Under the pieces are notes generated by a model. That model saw nothing but the letters and a program-made list of their open reading frames with translations, had not been told where the DNA came from and searched no databases. From Carnegiea gigantea (taxonomy: Eukaryota > Streptophyta > Magnoliopsida > Caryophyllales > Cactaceae): 64,000 bases of DNA. The position numbers were made by a program, and so were the translations under genes. Location: contig JAKOGI010000005.1 of the NCBI GenBank assembly GCA_029747015.1, positions 1,106,191-1,170,190 of the forward strand, read 5' to 3'. Shown piece by piece: positions 1 to 13,300 of the stretch (its first letter is position 1; each line of letters begins with the position of its first letter).

Positions 1-22
1 ATCACCTTAAACTATGACTTAC

Positions 23-3000
23 AATCGATGCATATGATTGCTTGGGTGCATCCTCCTGGGGCTGGGTGGTAGGTGGTGCTGATGTTAAAGTGGTGTTTTT
101 TCTCTGATTCAGATGAATCGGTGGCTCAACAATCTCTTCATCAGTAATTGATCCATCATCATTTTCTGAAGGATCACATACTTCTGGCTCATTATTAAGA
201 TCCTCCTCAACTGATGACTCAGAAACCTGTGGAGGATGGTCTGGAATATGAGAGGGTTGCTCTGAAAACAAAACCAGACAAAATCATCAATTGAAGTTCC
301 AAGAAAAAGAAGGGTCAATTCATAAGAACAAAGTGCACCTTGTTCTGATTCCAAGGGAGCTTCTTCTAAATTTTCATCGATACCATTGGCTGAAACCAAA
401 ACCGAATCTGCCAGTGCGTTATCCTCTACATACCTGAACACATCGTTCAGGACAAAATAACCTTTTTCTTGTGGAGCCAAAAAGAACGATTGGACAAATT
501 GCTTTCTGACATTGTCCTTTCCGGTTAAGTATCCAGTGACCAGAACAATTACTCCTTCCCCAAAGGATTGCTGAGCATCAGCCGTCTTTATTTCAGCAAT
601 ATAATCTTTGTAATTTAGAGATAAAATTTTTTCATTAATTCCCTGCAAAGTTTACTATCAAATTTGAGCCAAATTACATAACAGGAAGAGCTACTAGCAG
701 GGCAGCAATTTGGTCAAAAGTTACACAAGAGGAAGAACCATTAACATGTCTCATGTTTGGTCTCAGGGGTCCCAAGCAACATAGATAAGTGTGGTCCTTT
801 ACTTTTTTGGTTTTCAAAATGTAAGGCCCCAAACCAGAGAAAAAATTACTTTTTTCAGTTCTACCACTTACTTTTAGGATTCATTTTCTAATCCAGAGGA
901 GATGACCTGGCTCTTCCACTAAATGATAAGTAGATGCAAAAATTAGAGATTTTATTCTAACCACAAAAGCGGGACCCACACTGGGAGGTGTTGTTGCTGT
1001 TGTTGTTGTTATTCTAACCACAAAAAGGGGGGGGGGGGAGGAAGCTGAGCTGACGTCTGGTAGCTAGAGGTCCCACTTTCCAGCTACTCTAGTACACTCC
1101 ATGTTTGGCTAGGCTCACAAGTTTGCTGAGCTTGAAATTTTGAGCTTTAAATTAGTCTAACCTAAACAAACACTCCTGGGCTTTTACGAAGCCTGTTTAA
1201 CCATTCCTTCACTAGTTATTAGTATTAAATACTATGAAGAATAAGATTAAAATTAATTTGAGTCTTCGCACAAGAAAAATCTACACAAACTCTGAATGGC
1301 ATCAATACTTTTATCTCGCAACAAGGGCATGAGATTGAACAGTAGCAAAGTATGAGAGATGATAAAGGCAGAATAAGGCGTGAATTAAAAATTGCAACAG
1401 CGGCAGCGATGGCATCAGTTTGAGGATTGAACGTGTAACGGATTGAGGGGTACTATCAATAGGTTCTCTTAGATATGCTGATTAGTAAGACTTTAATGTT
1501 GGATCACATGTAGAACAAATTTATAGAATATTTTTTTCTTCTTTTTCTCTAATTTGGATAGACTTTTATAAATTGCTTGCTTAGTCGAGCTCAAGCTGAA
1601 GCTAGCTTGAGCCTTTCTCAACTTCCCAAGCGAACCAACCCCAGCAGAAAATATAAACCCCCTACAGCCCCATGAATAGAACTTTTTCCCTCCTTTCTTA
1701 CATCGAAAAACAGGGTCGAGATTAGATTTGCATCTATGTATTCTTGTGCAACATTAGGAGACCTAATAATACACCCAGGGCGGAAAAAAAAAAAGGTGCT
1801 GTTACTATTCTTGCTCATGAATGTCCTATCTTTCCTGTCCCTAGAAATCGATAGAAGGCAATGAACAGGGCATGGATAATTCGGACGCCAGTAATTCAGA
1901 TCTATCTTGGTTCAGATACAGGAACAACAGGTTCATTTTCAAGTATTGTATCAGACTCTCAGAGCAAGTTTTATAGCAGCTCCTATTATAGTTCATAGAA
2001 AACATGATGAGGAGAAATGTTGGACACATTAACTTCAATTATTTATCAATCTATGAATTTCCCTTGGCTTGTTGAACATTTCACTGGTCTACTCCGATGT
2101 TCAAAAAGGGAACCCATCAATTTTTATTTTTATTCTTTCTGATAGGTATACTTACACACACCAAACCTAGGAGAATCAAACCTTAGTCTCTCTTGTGGAA
2201 ACCAAGCTCCATACCACTAGGCTACCCCGAAGGAGTCAAAAAAGGGAAACTTTCATTGAATGCTTGATTGTAGTAACTATATCAGTACTAATTGCCTTCA
2301 AGATCCTGTAAGGAAGAGCTGCCTTCTTGGAACCCCAACATTGGAAAAGAATCTATGAGAGAATCCAATCTACCTAGGCATCAACTGAAACAATCTTCTC
2401 TAGGCTACAAATAAGAAATCAGATCCTAATTCTGTGGCTAATATACTTGTTCATATACTTAATTCTCAACATTAAAGTTCAAAATAAAAAAATAATAGAG
2501 AGGAGAAGATGTCTTGACGTAGTCACAATTTCCAGAACTGTTGACTATCATTTGCATTACAAATCATATAGGCAAAGAAAATGCCAACTTTTCACTATTT
2601 AATCAACTTCAAAAATGTCCCCCTCCATCATCAGCCTAGACATACATTCTACCAATCAGTTGCAGCTTGGATATAGTATGAACAACCTGTCCCATTTCAA
2701 TAAGACATACAATAGAAGATATCTCATAAAACTTTCCCACGCCATTTCAAGGAGAACCCTTCCAGACATCGCCTCCAAGCTCTGAAGCCTGCTTCAATTA
2801 GCAGGACCCTTTATCAAAAAGGAGATAGACTTTCAAACTCAATGGGAAACATCCATTCCTCAAATACTTTTGAAATCAAGCCCACCTCATCAAAATCAGA
2901 CATAGTGATCATTGAAGAAGTTTTATTCTAGTGGAGTATAATCTACAGTCCATACATCTATATTTACTCACATGTGTTTTCAGCTCCATTACATAATTCT

Positions 3001-6000
3001 ACCAACACAACAGCTATGCCATGAAAATGGTGTGCTTCCTTGTGTCCTCAACACATCCGCCATAAATTTTAAAAGAACCAGGGACAAAAGATCTGCATGT
3101 CCAGACAACGCAACCAGAAACACCTGTATGGCTGTATCCAAACCCAAGAATTTTACAACCCATGACTCTAATGGACTCCAACTCACTCTCTTGTAGGCTT
3201 TCTCGAAGTCCAGCTTCGCAATAAACCAACTCTCTTGCTGTCCTAGCATAACCAACCAACCATTTCTGCAACACGAAAATAACACTAACACAAAACTAAT
3301 GATGCAAGCTATGTTCATTACGTACAGAACTCATCCAGAACCTGACAAGGCAGATGCATGTTGATCTAGCGTGTTAAGGATGAAAATGCAACAGAAATGG
3401 AGTATAAAGGGCACTTTCCTTCTTTGTTCATTATTTTTAATCGTTCACTGCAAGTCTCAATCTAACAAGCAAACTTTTTGTGCAATATCTTTTTCATTTT
3501 TTTATGATTCAGAGGTTAAGCGGTGGTAAACTGTTGATTTTGACAGTAGTCGAGTAAAGGTGCTGCACTTAAACTTTTAAGTAGCAAGGCATTTTCTAGA
3601 TCACCTTAATTGAAATTGCATTTTCAAAATATGAAACGAGGAGTCCCCGTATCCGCAGCCCAAATTTGGTCAGGGTTCCCATGTTCTCAGTTTAGAACTT
3701 GAAGAGATGGACTTAGAGTTGTACCCAAGTTACAAGTAAATGCTACTTCGTATATCAATTACAAAAAGAGACCCAAAAAAAAAAAAGGGCCAAGTTTCCA
3801 TTTAGAAAGAGGATAGAAAACTCCGTCCTATTGGCTTAATAATTTTTCATCCAGTCTTGGCAAATTCTTTTAGTTCTTGCCACATGGCCTCCAACATAAA
3901 GCTCACGCAAACGATCTCCCATTCATTATTCTTCCAGACACCAGTGTATTTCACCTGTAAAGTCTTAAGACTTATTACTAGACAAGATCATTTTTCCCCG
4001 TTAGGCCATTAACCTCAAAAAGTCTCCGCTATATAAGATCACTTCATTGTGCAAAAGCAAATGTGTACCAGTCTTTACAGGATTATACCACCTAAAACAC
4101 ACTGTAGGAGTTATTCTCTCTAATTTGGATGCTAGACTCCCCTAAGCAAACCAAGGCCAACTGAAGATCCGATCTCCAACACCAACCCAAAAGAATAAAC
4201 AGAAAACAATAAAAAGAAAAGGTCCTCAAATTCAGCAGAACGAATATTTGCTCCGAGGTTATTTGCATAGAATCTAATACAGCCATACTATGGAGAGCAA
4301 ATAATTGGCAGCATTATACTCTAGAGAAAGACGCGAAAACCTTGTGTTTCAAAAGTTGAGACTATATGAAGATAAGGCATAGGAGCCCACATAAAAGTTG
4401 AATCTGCCTTGCAAACAAGCAGATCAAAAGACAGTTGTGCTAACCTAAATAGAGTCCTCTGTATAAAACCAAAAACAGGGTTTCCAAAACATACTTGCAT
4501 GGTCATGACAGATGACATAACACCATTGGAATCTGGACGACTTAGCACACTTGAATCCTGATAAAATCTGTAAACCAATTCCGGGGATTGATGAAGAATG
4601 TGATAATACTGCTCCACAAAGGCATTGCCAACAACCTGCGCACTAGGAGTAACAGCAGGACTTTCTGCCTGCGTTGCCATCTGCAACAGCAGCTAAGTAA
4701 GCACTATGCATAACTCACAGAATGATATCATGATTATCCAAGAGATATATAAAAGCCACTTTGAGAGTATGCCTAGTTCTTCACACCTTTTTGCCTTCTC
4801 CTTTGAGGAGGGGATTCCAATTTTACCGATCAATTACAGAAAGGGAAGAAAAACAAAAAGAAAAAGGTCTTGCTTCAAAACAGTTACAAATACACGGACA
4901 AGAAATCCAATAACTCAAGCACAAGAAAAGCAATTAGAAACAATACCATTCAGAAAAATAAGAAACTGGTGCAACACAGCTGCTACAGGAACTTGGAAAA
5001 TGAAAACACTGCCCGGTGAGAAGGTTGAGGTTTTCATAATCATAGGGTTTCTTTCAACCAGTCAAAATTAGTGGGAAGGCCAACAACTCAGAGACCACAA
5101 GGAAACAATGCAAAAACACAAATAAATAGAAGGATGGGGCAGGCACAAGATATATGGACAGAAGGATAAAGTTAAGGGCTTTCAGATATCGAAACAGGTG
5201 AGGAAAGAAGAAGAAAATGCATGAGTTTATAATCAGGGCACCACTATACAAAGATAAGCACACAGAAATAATTTTCTCATCATCACCTGCTTCAGATAAA
5301 GTAAAAAACATTCTGGAGGCTACCCATACCCTATAGAGGCTACAGTTCTTAGAACGCATTGATCTAAATTTAGAGATAACATTCGCAACAGAGGACAGAG
5401 CACCTAAGGTATAAACAATAGGAAAGCATAACAATGTAAGCCTTGATGAGAGAGGATATAGCTATCCACTGGACACTTTTCCTTTCACATATTTTCTTTT
5501 TTTAAATTTATTTCTCTGTTTCACCTTTTCTGGTTGAAAAGAGCAGAGAATGGACTCTGGAGAATGCAACCAACGAAAAAGCCCATTTAATTTGGGGAAA
5601 CCACTTCCTCTTGCCCTGGAACATCCACTATGCTACGAATAATGTCAGTATTAATCATCTCTCACTCTATGATGATTAGAGCTTCACCTTCAGGCTCAAT
5701 CATTTCTCAGATGTGTACAAACACATTCACCAAGACATGGAAGTAACCATTAGACCAATACTACCTCTACCAAGCACCAATTAGTTCACATTATGACAAG
5801 GGGTTATAGATCATTTCAGCAACCAAGAAGCCTTAAATTGTTCTTTGGCCAACATGGAAGAATCTTATCTAGCAAAAAACGAATCCTCGTTACAAGATAA
5901 ACAAATGTGTCAACTGGCTCTCTCTTATCTTAGGCACTAATCTATCATTTGCTACGAGGTTCAGCTCTAATCCATACAGCTTAATCCCTTGCCACTCATA

Positions 6001-7090
6001 GCAGCTCTTTTGTAGCATTCAAGGCCACAAGATACATTAAGGTGTCAAGCAAGGTCAAGTGTTACTCGTAGACGAAAAAGGTAAGAGCTAAAGATACCAA
6101 ACAAGGAGAAAAGCAGACATTGGTCCTCAATGCACAGTATTCATCTTCCGATAGGTACGCAGTAGATCACTACCCAAGTATCCACCTTGGCCAACTAAGT
6201 ATTTAGTTTGATGTGGGTAATTCTGATTTGTTTATCCTTCCCCTAAATTTTTAATCCAACATACCCCAGCATCATGATTCTATCAAGACATCCCTCCATA
6301 GTTCATTTCAGTACATTCCCTGACTTCCAACATTGTCAGAGACGGCATCCAAGTTTTGCGTAGATACCCTTACTGCTGAATAATTGAGCATGAAATAAAT
6401 TTAATATTGACATAATCCAACACAAGACTTGAACTCAGGGGAAACACAGGCTTGGGTTTACTCTCAAAAGTCAATTAAATTGTAAATAACTGCCATGGAC
6501 TAGAAACCAATTTATGTGACAAGATCAAATGAGACAACAAAAAATCAAACAATAAGTCTAAATTTAAGAGGTACCTGAACCCCTATCTAGAGTCAAGCTA
6601 ACCACCAAGCTCCCAAAACTATATAAGTGGGGAAACCTTCGGGACCTCATTAATGACCCAAATGAATGCCACAAGCAAGAAGTCAAACTCTAAATGTGTA
6701 ACCCATTATAGTAGAGAAACTTCAAGGCAATTGCGTCCGAGGATTAAAGCAAAAAAACTTGACTAAATCAGCTAAATTGCCTTTATCAATTTACAACATA
6801 ATTGATCAAACATCCTGCTTAATCAGACCTGAATTGCAAATTCAGCAATGACCCAGATGAAAGCTACAACCAAAATACAAAGTTTTACATAATATACCAA
6901 GAATTAGACAAAACTGATTGAGGGATTTGCAGTAATACCTGATGCAATGCGCTCTGGGTGTCCGTTGAAAACAGAAATTTGACCGCAATGGGAAATTCAG
7001 ATGAGAAGAGGCAAGAGATCTGGAAAGACACAGAGCACAAAAGGAACAATGAACGCAGAAAAAATAAAGGAGAAATGGGGGAAAAAGACA
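23..7090 (-). CDS. G3BP: G3BP-like RNA-binding protein (NTF2 domain), 5' part of gene
   Basis: Minus-strand gene, cut by the left window edge. Coding exons read 4680-4495, 642-339 and 261-23, with GT..AG borders and compatible phases. Together they give about 243 residues. The first two exons encode an NTF2-like domain: VGNAFVEQYYHILHQSPELV near residue 20, then GINEKILSLNYKDY, GVIVLVTGYLTGKDNVRK, SFFLAPQEKGYFVLNDVFRY. The third encodes an acidic/Pro/Gln linker ending KQSYASI, followed by a GTAAGT donor. This order is typical of plant G3BPs, which bind RNA and join stress granules in the cytoplasm; the expected C-terminal RRM lies outside the window. A noncoding exon ends at 6939 (CAG/GTATTA) and a 2.26 kb 5'UTR intron ends directly before the ATG at 4680-4678. 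The transcription start (about 7090) is a guess. The coding intron 643-4494 is very long. Confidence 0.9.
2980..3260 (-). mobile_element. Decayed LINE reverse-transcriptase fragment in G3BP intron
   Basis: On the minus strand the translation contains IAKLDFEKAYKRVSW followed by a degenerate Ile-Gln/Val stretch and RTQGSTPFS. These resemble the plant LINE reverse-transcriptase blocks KLDFEKAYDRVSW and RQGDPLSP. Frames are broken, so it is a dead fragment. It sits inside the 3.9 kb coding intron of the G3BP-like gene, in the same orientation. Boundaries are approximate; related sequence may extend down to about 2640. Confidence 0.6.
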
Positions 7091-9756
7091 CAGTATAGAT
7101 TATAGATTATAGGCTAGGAACTGCAAATTAACAAATATGGGCATGGCGACGCGATCATTTGGGGAATTTATTTATGCCTGGTAGTGGTAGTTTAGTAATT
7201 TGATTTTAGTGGAATTGGTTACTAGAATAGTGACCCCTTGCTATTAAATTTTGGATCTTTTCTTAGGTTTATTTAATGAAGTTGCGAAGAGCCAAAGCTG
7301 ACAAAAATTCAGGTTCAGATCGGATAAATTAGACAATGTCAAAATTTGAACAAGAAATTGATGCCCAACACTTAGTATTTTTTAGGTCGGACAATTCGGA
7401 CATGGCTAAATTCATATCAAAATTGGGTTCGGGCAATAGAAATATAAAAAAAGATTGTGTCCAAATTCAGAATTTGACAAAAAAATTTATAACTGTACCC
7501 TATTCTTTCTGAGTCGGATAAATTCAGATATTCAGATTGGATAACTTTTTGCCAGCTCTAGGAAGAGGGCAAGATATAAAAATGATTCTAGTAAGAATCA
7601 TGCCAGGATCTTGCAAATGTACCCCTTCATGCCCATGGAAAACATGTTATAGATGTGCATAATGCCTACGATGTACACGCAATTTATTTATGTTGCATAA
7701 TGCTTTATATTTTTATCATGATTATTGCACAAGTGATTTGCATGTTTGTAACATGTTAATGTTCATGTTGTTAATTAATGTCGACCAATATATAATTAGC
7801 ACAGTAAGTGTTAAATACTTCGATTCAAAATTATATTAACATTAATATTGCATAAGGATAGCAATTGCTTGGATTCGGGTATGATAAAGTGTGAACTAAT
7901 AACTGCTTTCAAGCTTTCCATCCAATCCACCCATCATTCACAAAGTGTTGAATCCAATCAATCAATTGCACGTGAAATCGGATTGATCAATTGATAAATG
8001 GATTATTAATGCTTACATAACACTAAGCAAATTCATGATAAAAATTATGGTTCTTAAAGAAGGTTAAAAAGAGGTATACTTTAATATAACAGATGGATAA
8101 AAATCAAATTTATTTTAACTTAGATTTAACAATAATCACAAGATTAATATATAATCGCGTATAAATACGTTAAGTATTTAATCAAAAAAAATCAAAATAA
8201 ACTATCGAGTTAAAAGGATGGATAATTAGGCCTGTGATGGATTGGGTGCAATGTCACCCTCATCTATCCATTTCATCAAACCATCATAATTTTGATACAA
8301 TATGAATATAATAAAACATCATATGATATTTTAAAACCACATAGGTTATTCGAATCTAATAATAAGTTAGTCTCTTTCACATACACACACCAAAAAAAAA
8401 AAACATTTAATATTTATATTATAATCATACTTTCATACTATTTGGGATGGTTCTTTTCATCGTTTAATTTTGCTGAGGCTTTGTTCTTTTTAGTTTTAAA
8501 AAGGATTAACCTTAAAATTTACAGTTTCTTATGACTTTTATAAATTCTTATAGTTCTTGTATTTTCTTGTAATTAATTGTAACCTTTTACATCTAGCTAA
8601 ATCATTTATCATCCGTACATATTTAGGCAACTTTTAAGATTTTCACCTCCAAAGAAAGCCTTGTAAACTAGCATGAAGAAAATAAGATGGGGTTTGGGTA
8701 GAAATAATTTTCATGATTAACCTATAATCTTATGTGATTTGCTTTTTTTAAAAATTTTAAAAAAACTAAATTGAAACTCTCAAAATTTTAGAACTTGATT
8801 ATAGGAGACCCACCAGTCTATAAAGGCACCCAAGACTAGTGGTGTAAAGGTTGATAATATGAAATTAGCAATAATAAAACACAGAGACTAAGTAGAGTAT
8901 TTTTACTCATAAGCATAATACAAGTCTAGCAGTGATGGCCCAAATCTGATTACTAACTTCGTGGGCCATGTGTTCAAAAAATGAGATCAGGTAGTTATCT
9001 GTTAATTCTTTTCTTTTGTGTTCGATTTATGTAGTTATCTGTTTTTCAATCCTTTTTTTTATATATGCTTACATGCATAAATTTGATAAAGTAATTATCA
9101 GTTATAAAAATTGTCATCTAAACTTTTTATATAATATAATATATTTGATGTGCTTAGGTGTGAGTGCATATTTAAGAAGATTTAGCAATTTTTTTTTTAA
9201 TATAACAGTTTAATCAAGAAATGTCTAGTAAGTATGTAACAAGAATTTACGTTGTTATTAAAGACTTAAAGGGTAGGAACCCTTGTTTTACTTGCCAAAT
9301 ATCATGCTAGTCGAGAGTTTTTTTTTTTTGGGGGGGGGGGTTTGGTCGAAACTAGGAGTGTAACTGTTTTAGTAAATGTTGATTTTACATTTGAATTAAT
9401 GTTTTTGGTTTTGTTCGGTTTTTATTTGGGGTTGGGAGAGGGGGGGTGGTTTGCAATTAAACAAAAGAAGTTAGCCCCCAAAAAAACAGAGAATGTCAAA
9501 TACTAGTATAAGAATAGATTGAGATCATATAGATTCAAACTTAAAATCAATTAAATTTTGTGCACCTTTAATTTTTAGAATCCAAGAAATAACATCTAGT
9601 GATTGGTAATCTTGCTTTAGCCACTTAAAAAAAAAAGATTTCATATATTTCAATATGAAATTGAAATTGGACCGAACATGGTCAAACTATTCAGAAGTCA
9701 CCTTTATTAAATTTTAATTTAATTTAATGTTCAATATCTAGGATCCTTTTGAATTA

Positions 9757-9786
9757 TTGTTATTATTATTAATTTCTTACTACTAC

Positions 9787-9835
<49 letters not shown>

Positions 9836-9836
9836 T
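9757..9836. repeat. Trinucleotide microsatellite (TTA/ATT)n
   Basis: A nearly uninterrupted run of about 18 TAT/ATT triplets, preceded by imperfect copies. The poly-Tyr open frame across it is an artefact. Confidence 0.95.
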
Positions 9837-9910
9837 TAATCAAAGCAAAGCAGAGGGGGTATTATTATTATTGTTATACTGTTACAATTGCCAAGCTGAT
9901 GGTGTATGCG

Positions 9911-9963
9911 TGGTGGTTACACTATTTGGCTCTCACCCGAGATTCCCGGGAAGGGACAACGGA
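9911..9963 (+). pseudogene. tRNA-Glu(CUC) remnant
   Basis: The segment keeps the anticodon arm (GGCTCTCACCCGAGA), then a CCCGGG T-stem half and the CAACGGA 3' acceptor strand of plant tRNA-Glu(CUC). The 5' acceptor and D arm are degenerate, and the T-loop is disrupted by a short deletion. It lies about 370 bp upstream of GDPD copy 1. The intact gene of the same kind lies about 540 bp upstream of GDPD copy 4, so it is probably a co-duplicated and decayed copy. Confidence 0.7.
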
Positions 9964-10329
9964 ATTCCATTTTAACATTTTCTCTCTCCTCTTTATTTTG
10001 AACAATTTAGAAAATCTTCATTTCCAATTTTCTTGGACCAACATTCTTTAAAAATCAGGTAAAATGTTCCAAAAAATATCTTACAGCTTGTTCAATTGCT
10101 AGATTCTCGGCTTCAACCCATTTCATAATCCTCCAAGATTTTCATTTTTTCTCTTCTCTTAAAATTCAATTCAATGTTGGCTTTGATGGGTACTAGTTCA
10201 GTACCAATTTGAGTCTCAATTCCATTCAATTTTCTCAAATTTTCAGCTCGATCCACCATAGGAGTTCACTTGCGCTGTGCGTATACACCCAGTTAGAGAG
10301 AGAAAGAGAGAAGAAGAAGAGCAACCACC

Positions 10330-13300
10330 ATGGCTAAACACTGTAAGTGCAAACACCCACATCTCTCATTGCCCAGTTTCTTTGATTTTGTTCTTGTTTT
10401 AGGCATCATTTTGATCTTTCTGGTATTTCTCGTGAACTTGTGCCCCAATATCATCAACCTTTTAAATATTTCTTGTTTTATCTATGAATAATGAAAGTGG
10501 GCGGTGGATTATTTGATTCAAAACTGATTTTGGTTGAATGTCTTATCATGGTTCTGCAATTTATGCGGTTTTATTGAATGCAAATTGTTGGATTAATATC
10601 TGGTAGTTTAATGGGCGCCTGGGTTTAGCTATGAGCATGATAGTATAAATGAAGAGCCTAAGATTGAAGACATTGGTAGTTGCCATTTCTGGAGATGCTT
10701 TTTTTTTTTCTGTTTGTTTTTGGCAATGGGTATTCACTTCTTCAAGAATGAAATTGTCCCATCATGAATTTAGCACTGAAATAAGCATTTCTGGGTTTAT
10801 TTACTTTTCATACAGTTTTTGAGGGAAGTAAAAGAGTATTTATTGAACTTAGATGCTTTCAAGTTTGCAGTGCTTTTGTGAAACTTCAAATGAACTACTA
10901 CATCAACAAGTTTTAGTTGACCCAAAATTGATTTTAGTTGAATTATGCTTTTTGTTCATGTTTCGGCCATCATAGCTAGTATACTGGATGCAAAGGGTGA
11001 GATTACTGTCTGGTAGTTTGATGGGGGTTGGGGTTTAGCTGTATGGATGTTAGTATAAATGAAGAGAATTCAGATAAAGCATGTTGGTAGTTACCCCTTG
11101 TCCCTTTTTTTTTTTGGTTTTTTGAGGGGGATATGCTTCTTTTATGTCTTGCAATTGCTTATTCACTAATTCACTTCCTCAAGGATGAGATTTCACTCTA
11201 TTTCTTTTTGAGGGGTTGGGATATGCTTCTTTTTTTGAGGGGGATTGCATGTTGCTAGCTATGAAATGAGCATTTCTGGGTTATATGTACTTTCAGGCTA
11301 CTTTTTCAGGGAAATAACAGAATATGTGATTTCTTTATTGGGTTGGATGCTCTAAATTTGCAATATTTTTGTCAAACTCCAAATAAACTGGTATATCAAC
11401 AAATTTCAGAGATATGTTGATTAATGTTCTGCAGCACTTCATCCTGCAAAGGACAGATTTTAGATTTGTATTCCCCTCTATTTTTCCTTCAGAAAGGGGA
11501 AATGATGTCCCTCTTCCCCTGATTTGTGAATCCTGAATACCTAACCACCAACAATTTACTTCATGGATGTTCATGTGACTGTTCTTTTTTTTTTCTTCTT
11601 TTTTTTGGGGATAAATGATCGAATTTGCAGGTATCATCGCCTTTAGTCTTCTGCTACTGTTTGTTGACTGTGGTGCTAGATCGTTAAATGCCCTCCCTAG
11701 CAAACAAAACAAGCGTTCGAGGAAGCCTTTGCAAACTTCGCGCCCATATAACATAGCACATCGAGGTTCTAGTGGAGAATTTCCGGAAGAAACTACTGCT
11801 GCATACCTGGTCCGTGTTCGATTTTCTGGTTCTAGCAAACTAATATGCTATGCTGGTGTCTTTTTCTAGTTGTATCAGTCACCTTCTTCTATTGAAATAT
11901 CTTTGCCTTTTGCATCTCCTTTCTTGTTATTGGCTTTTGGCTCCAAACATACAAGTTGATGTCTGACTACACCTTCATTTCTTTGACAGTTGATATTAGC
12001 CCTCATCTAACGGCATCTTGGATAGTTGTATCTTTCCATGCTAATAGGAAAATCTAACTATAATGCTTAGTAAAACTGTTCTACATTATTATCAAAAATC
12101 TCATGTCTGTGCTGATTATGGGCTACTAACCATAGTAGCAAACTGACTAGAATCTCATCTCTTGATACCTGACCTAACTTATAACTGAAATAGAGGAACC
12201 TTATTTGACTTCATCCAGATAGAACTGAATTGAGACTTCTTTAACCAGTGTTGGTTATATTTTCTTGACAAGCTCATCAGTTAAGGTGGCAAATAGGCAC
12301 CAGCAGAGTATGAACTCCAATTGATCTGGCATGAAGATTCTACCAACCTGTGCTTGACCTAACCTGAACTCGTACCTAAGTCATTTTGGTACTTTGTTTC
12401 TGTAGACATGCGGAACTAGGGCACTGTTATGGCTAATATAGATCCCAGCTTGCTTTTTCAGATTGATGTTGCCATAAATGCAGATCATCTTGATTTTTGG
12501 TTTTCAAAGTGTGATCAGGTTTCATTTCCCATTTCTTGATAATTTTGAATGTTTGGACTTGCTATAAGATGCTGTCACATGAATTGGGAGAAAGAAAGAT
12601 GACTATTAAAGGTTGCTGATTTGGCAGAGAGCTATCGAAGAAGGTGCAGATTTCTTAGAAACAGACATCCTCGCCACCAAGGATGGAGTGCTGATATGCC
12701 ACCATGATGTGAACCTAGATGAAACCTCAGATATTGCTTCGCACAAGGAGTTTGCAGGCCGAAAAAGGACTTACGAGGTTCATGGGGTCAACATAACTGG
12801 CTTCTTTGTTGGTAACTAGCAATACCATTCTGATGTCTGCTACCATTTTATTATCTTCTGGTCCACCCTCTGTTATGTATTGAGAGTTGATGTTAGCTTG
12901 GGTCATTATGTAGTATCTGACTGAAATATTTTTTGTCATACGCAGTCGATTTCACATGGGAGGAGCTGCAAACATTGAGGGCAATCCAGAGATTTGCTTT
13001 CAGGGATCAACAATATAACGGTAAGATTTCTGGTAATGTACTCTATCCACTCTCTTGACCGCTGAAAAGCCTTCTGGGGAGGTATTCCTAGCATGGAGTT
13101 GACCACACAAGGCTAGAGTGACCACCATTACTAATCTTTTCTGTTCATTGTCTATTTACAAATACTTGCACATTGATTTCATTTCAAGTGCCCCTCAAAA
13201 TGCTCAATACTCTAACATGGGTATGTTGATTGCCCATTTAGAGCACTCAGACATGTTCCTCTATGCACTATTATCGTTAAGTCAGAGTAGCATAAATATA

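Larger units (their letters stand above)
7095..10270. other. Intergenic region between G3BP-like gene and GDPD copy 1
   Basis: No protein gene is seen. The stretch around 8050-8410 is similar to 26030-26200 and to 22945-23170, so it belongs to the duplicated upstream flank of the GDPD cluster. It also holds a TTA microsatellite (9757-9836), a decayed tRNA-Glu remnant (about 9911-9963) and homopolymer runs near 9320-9340. Confidence 0.6.

Noticed and set aside
1618..2038. Short minus-strand open frames in the G3BP intron
   Set aside because: No conserved motif, no splice context, and they lie inside a well-supported intron.
5054..5434. Hydrophobic minus-strand open frame of 126 codons
   Set aside because: Lies within the 5'UTR intron of the G3BP-like gene; low complexity and no family resemblance.
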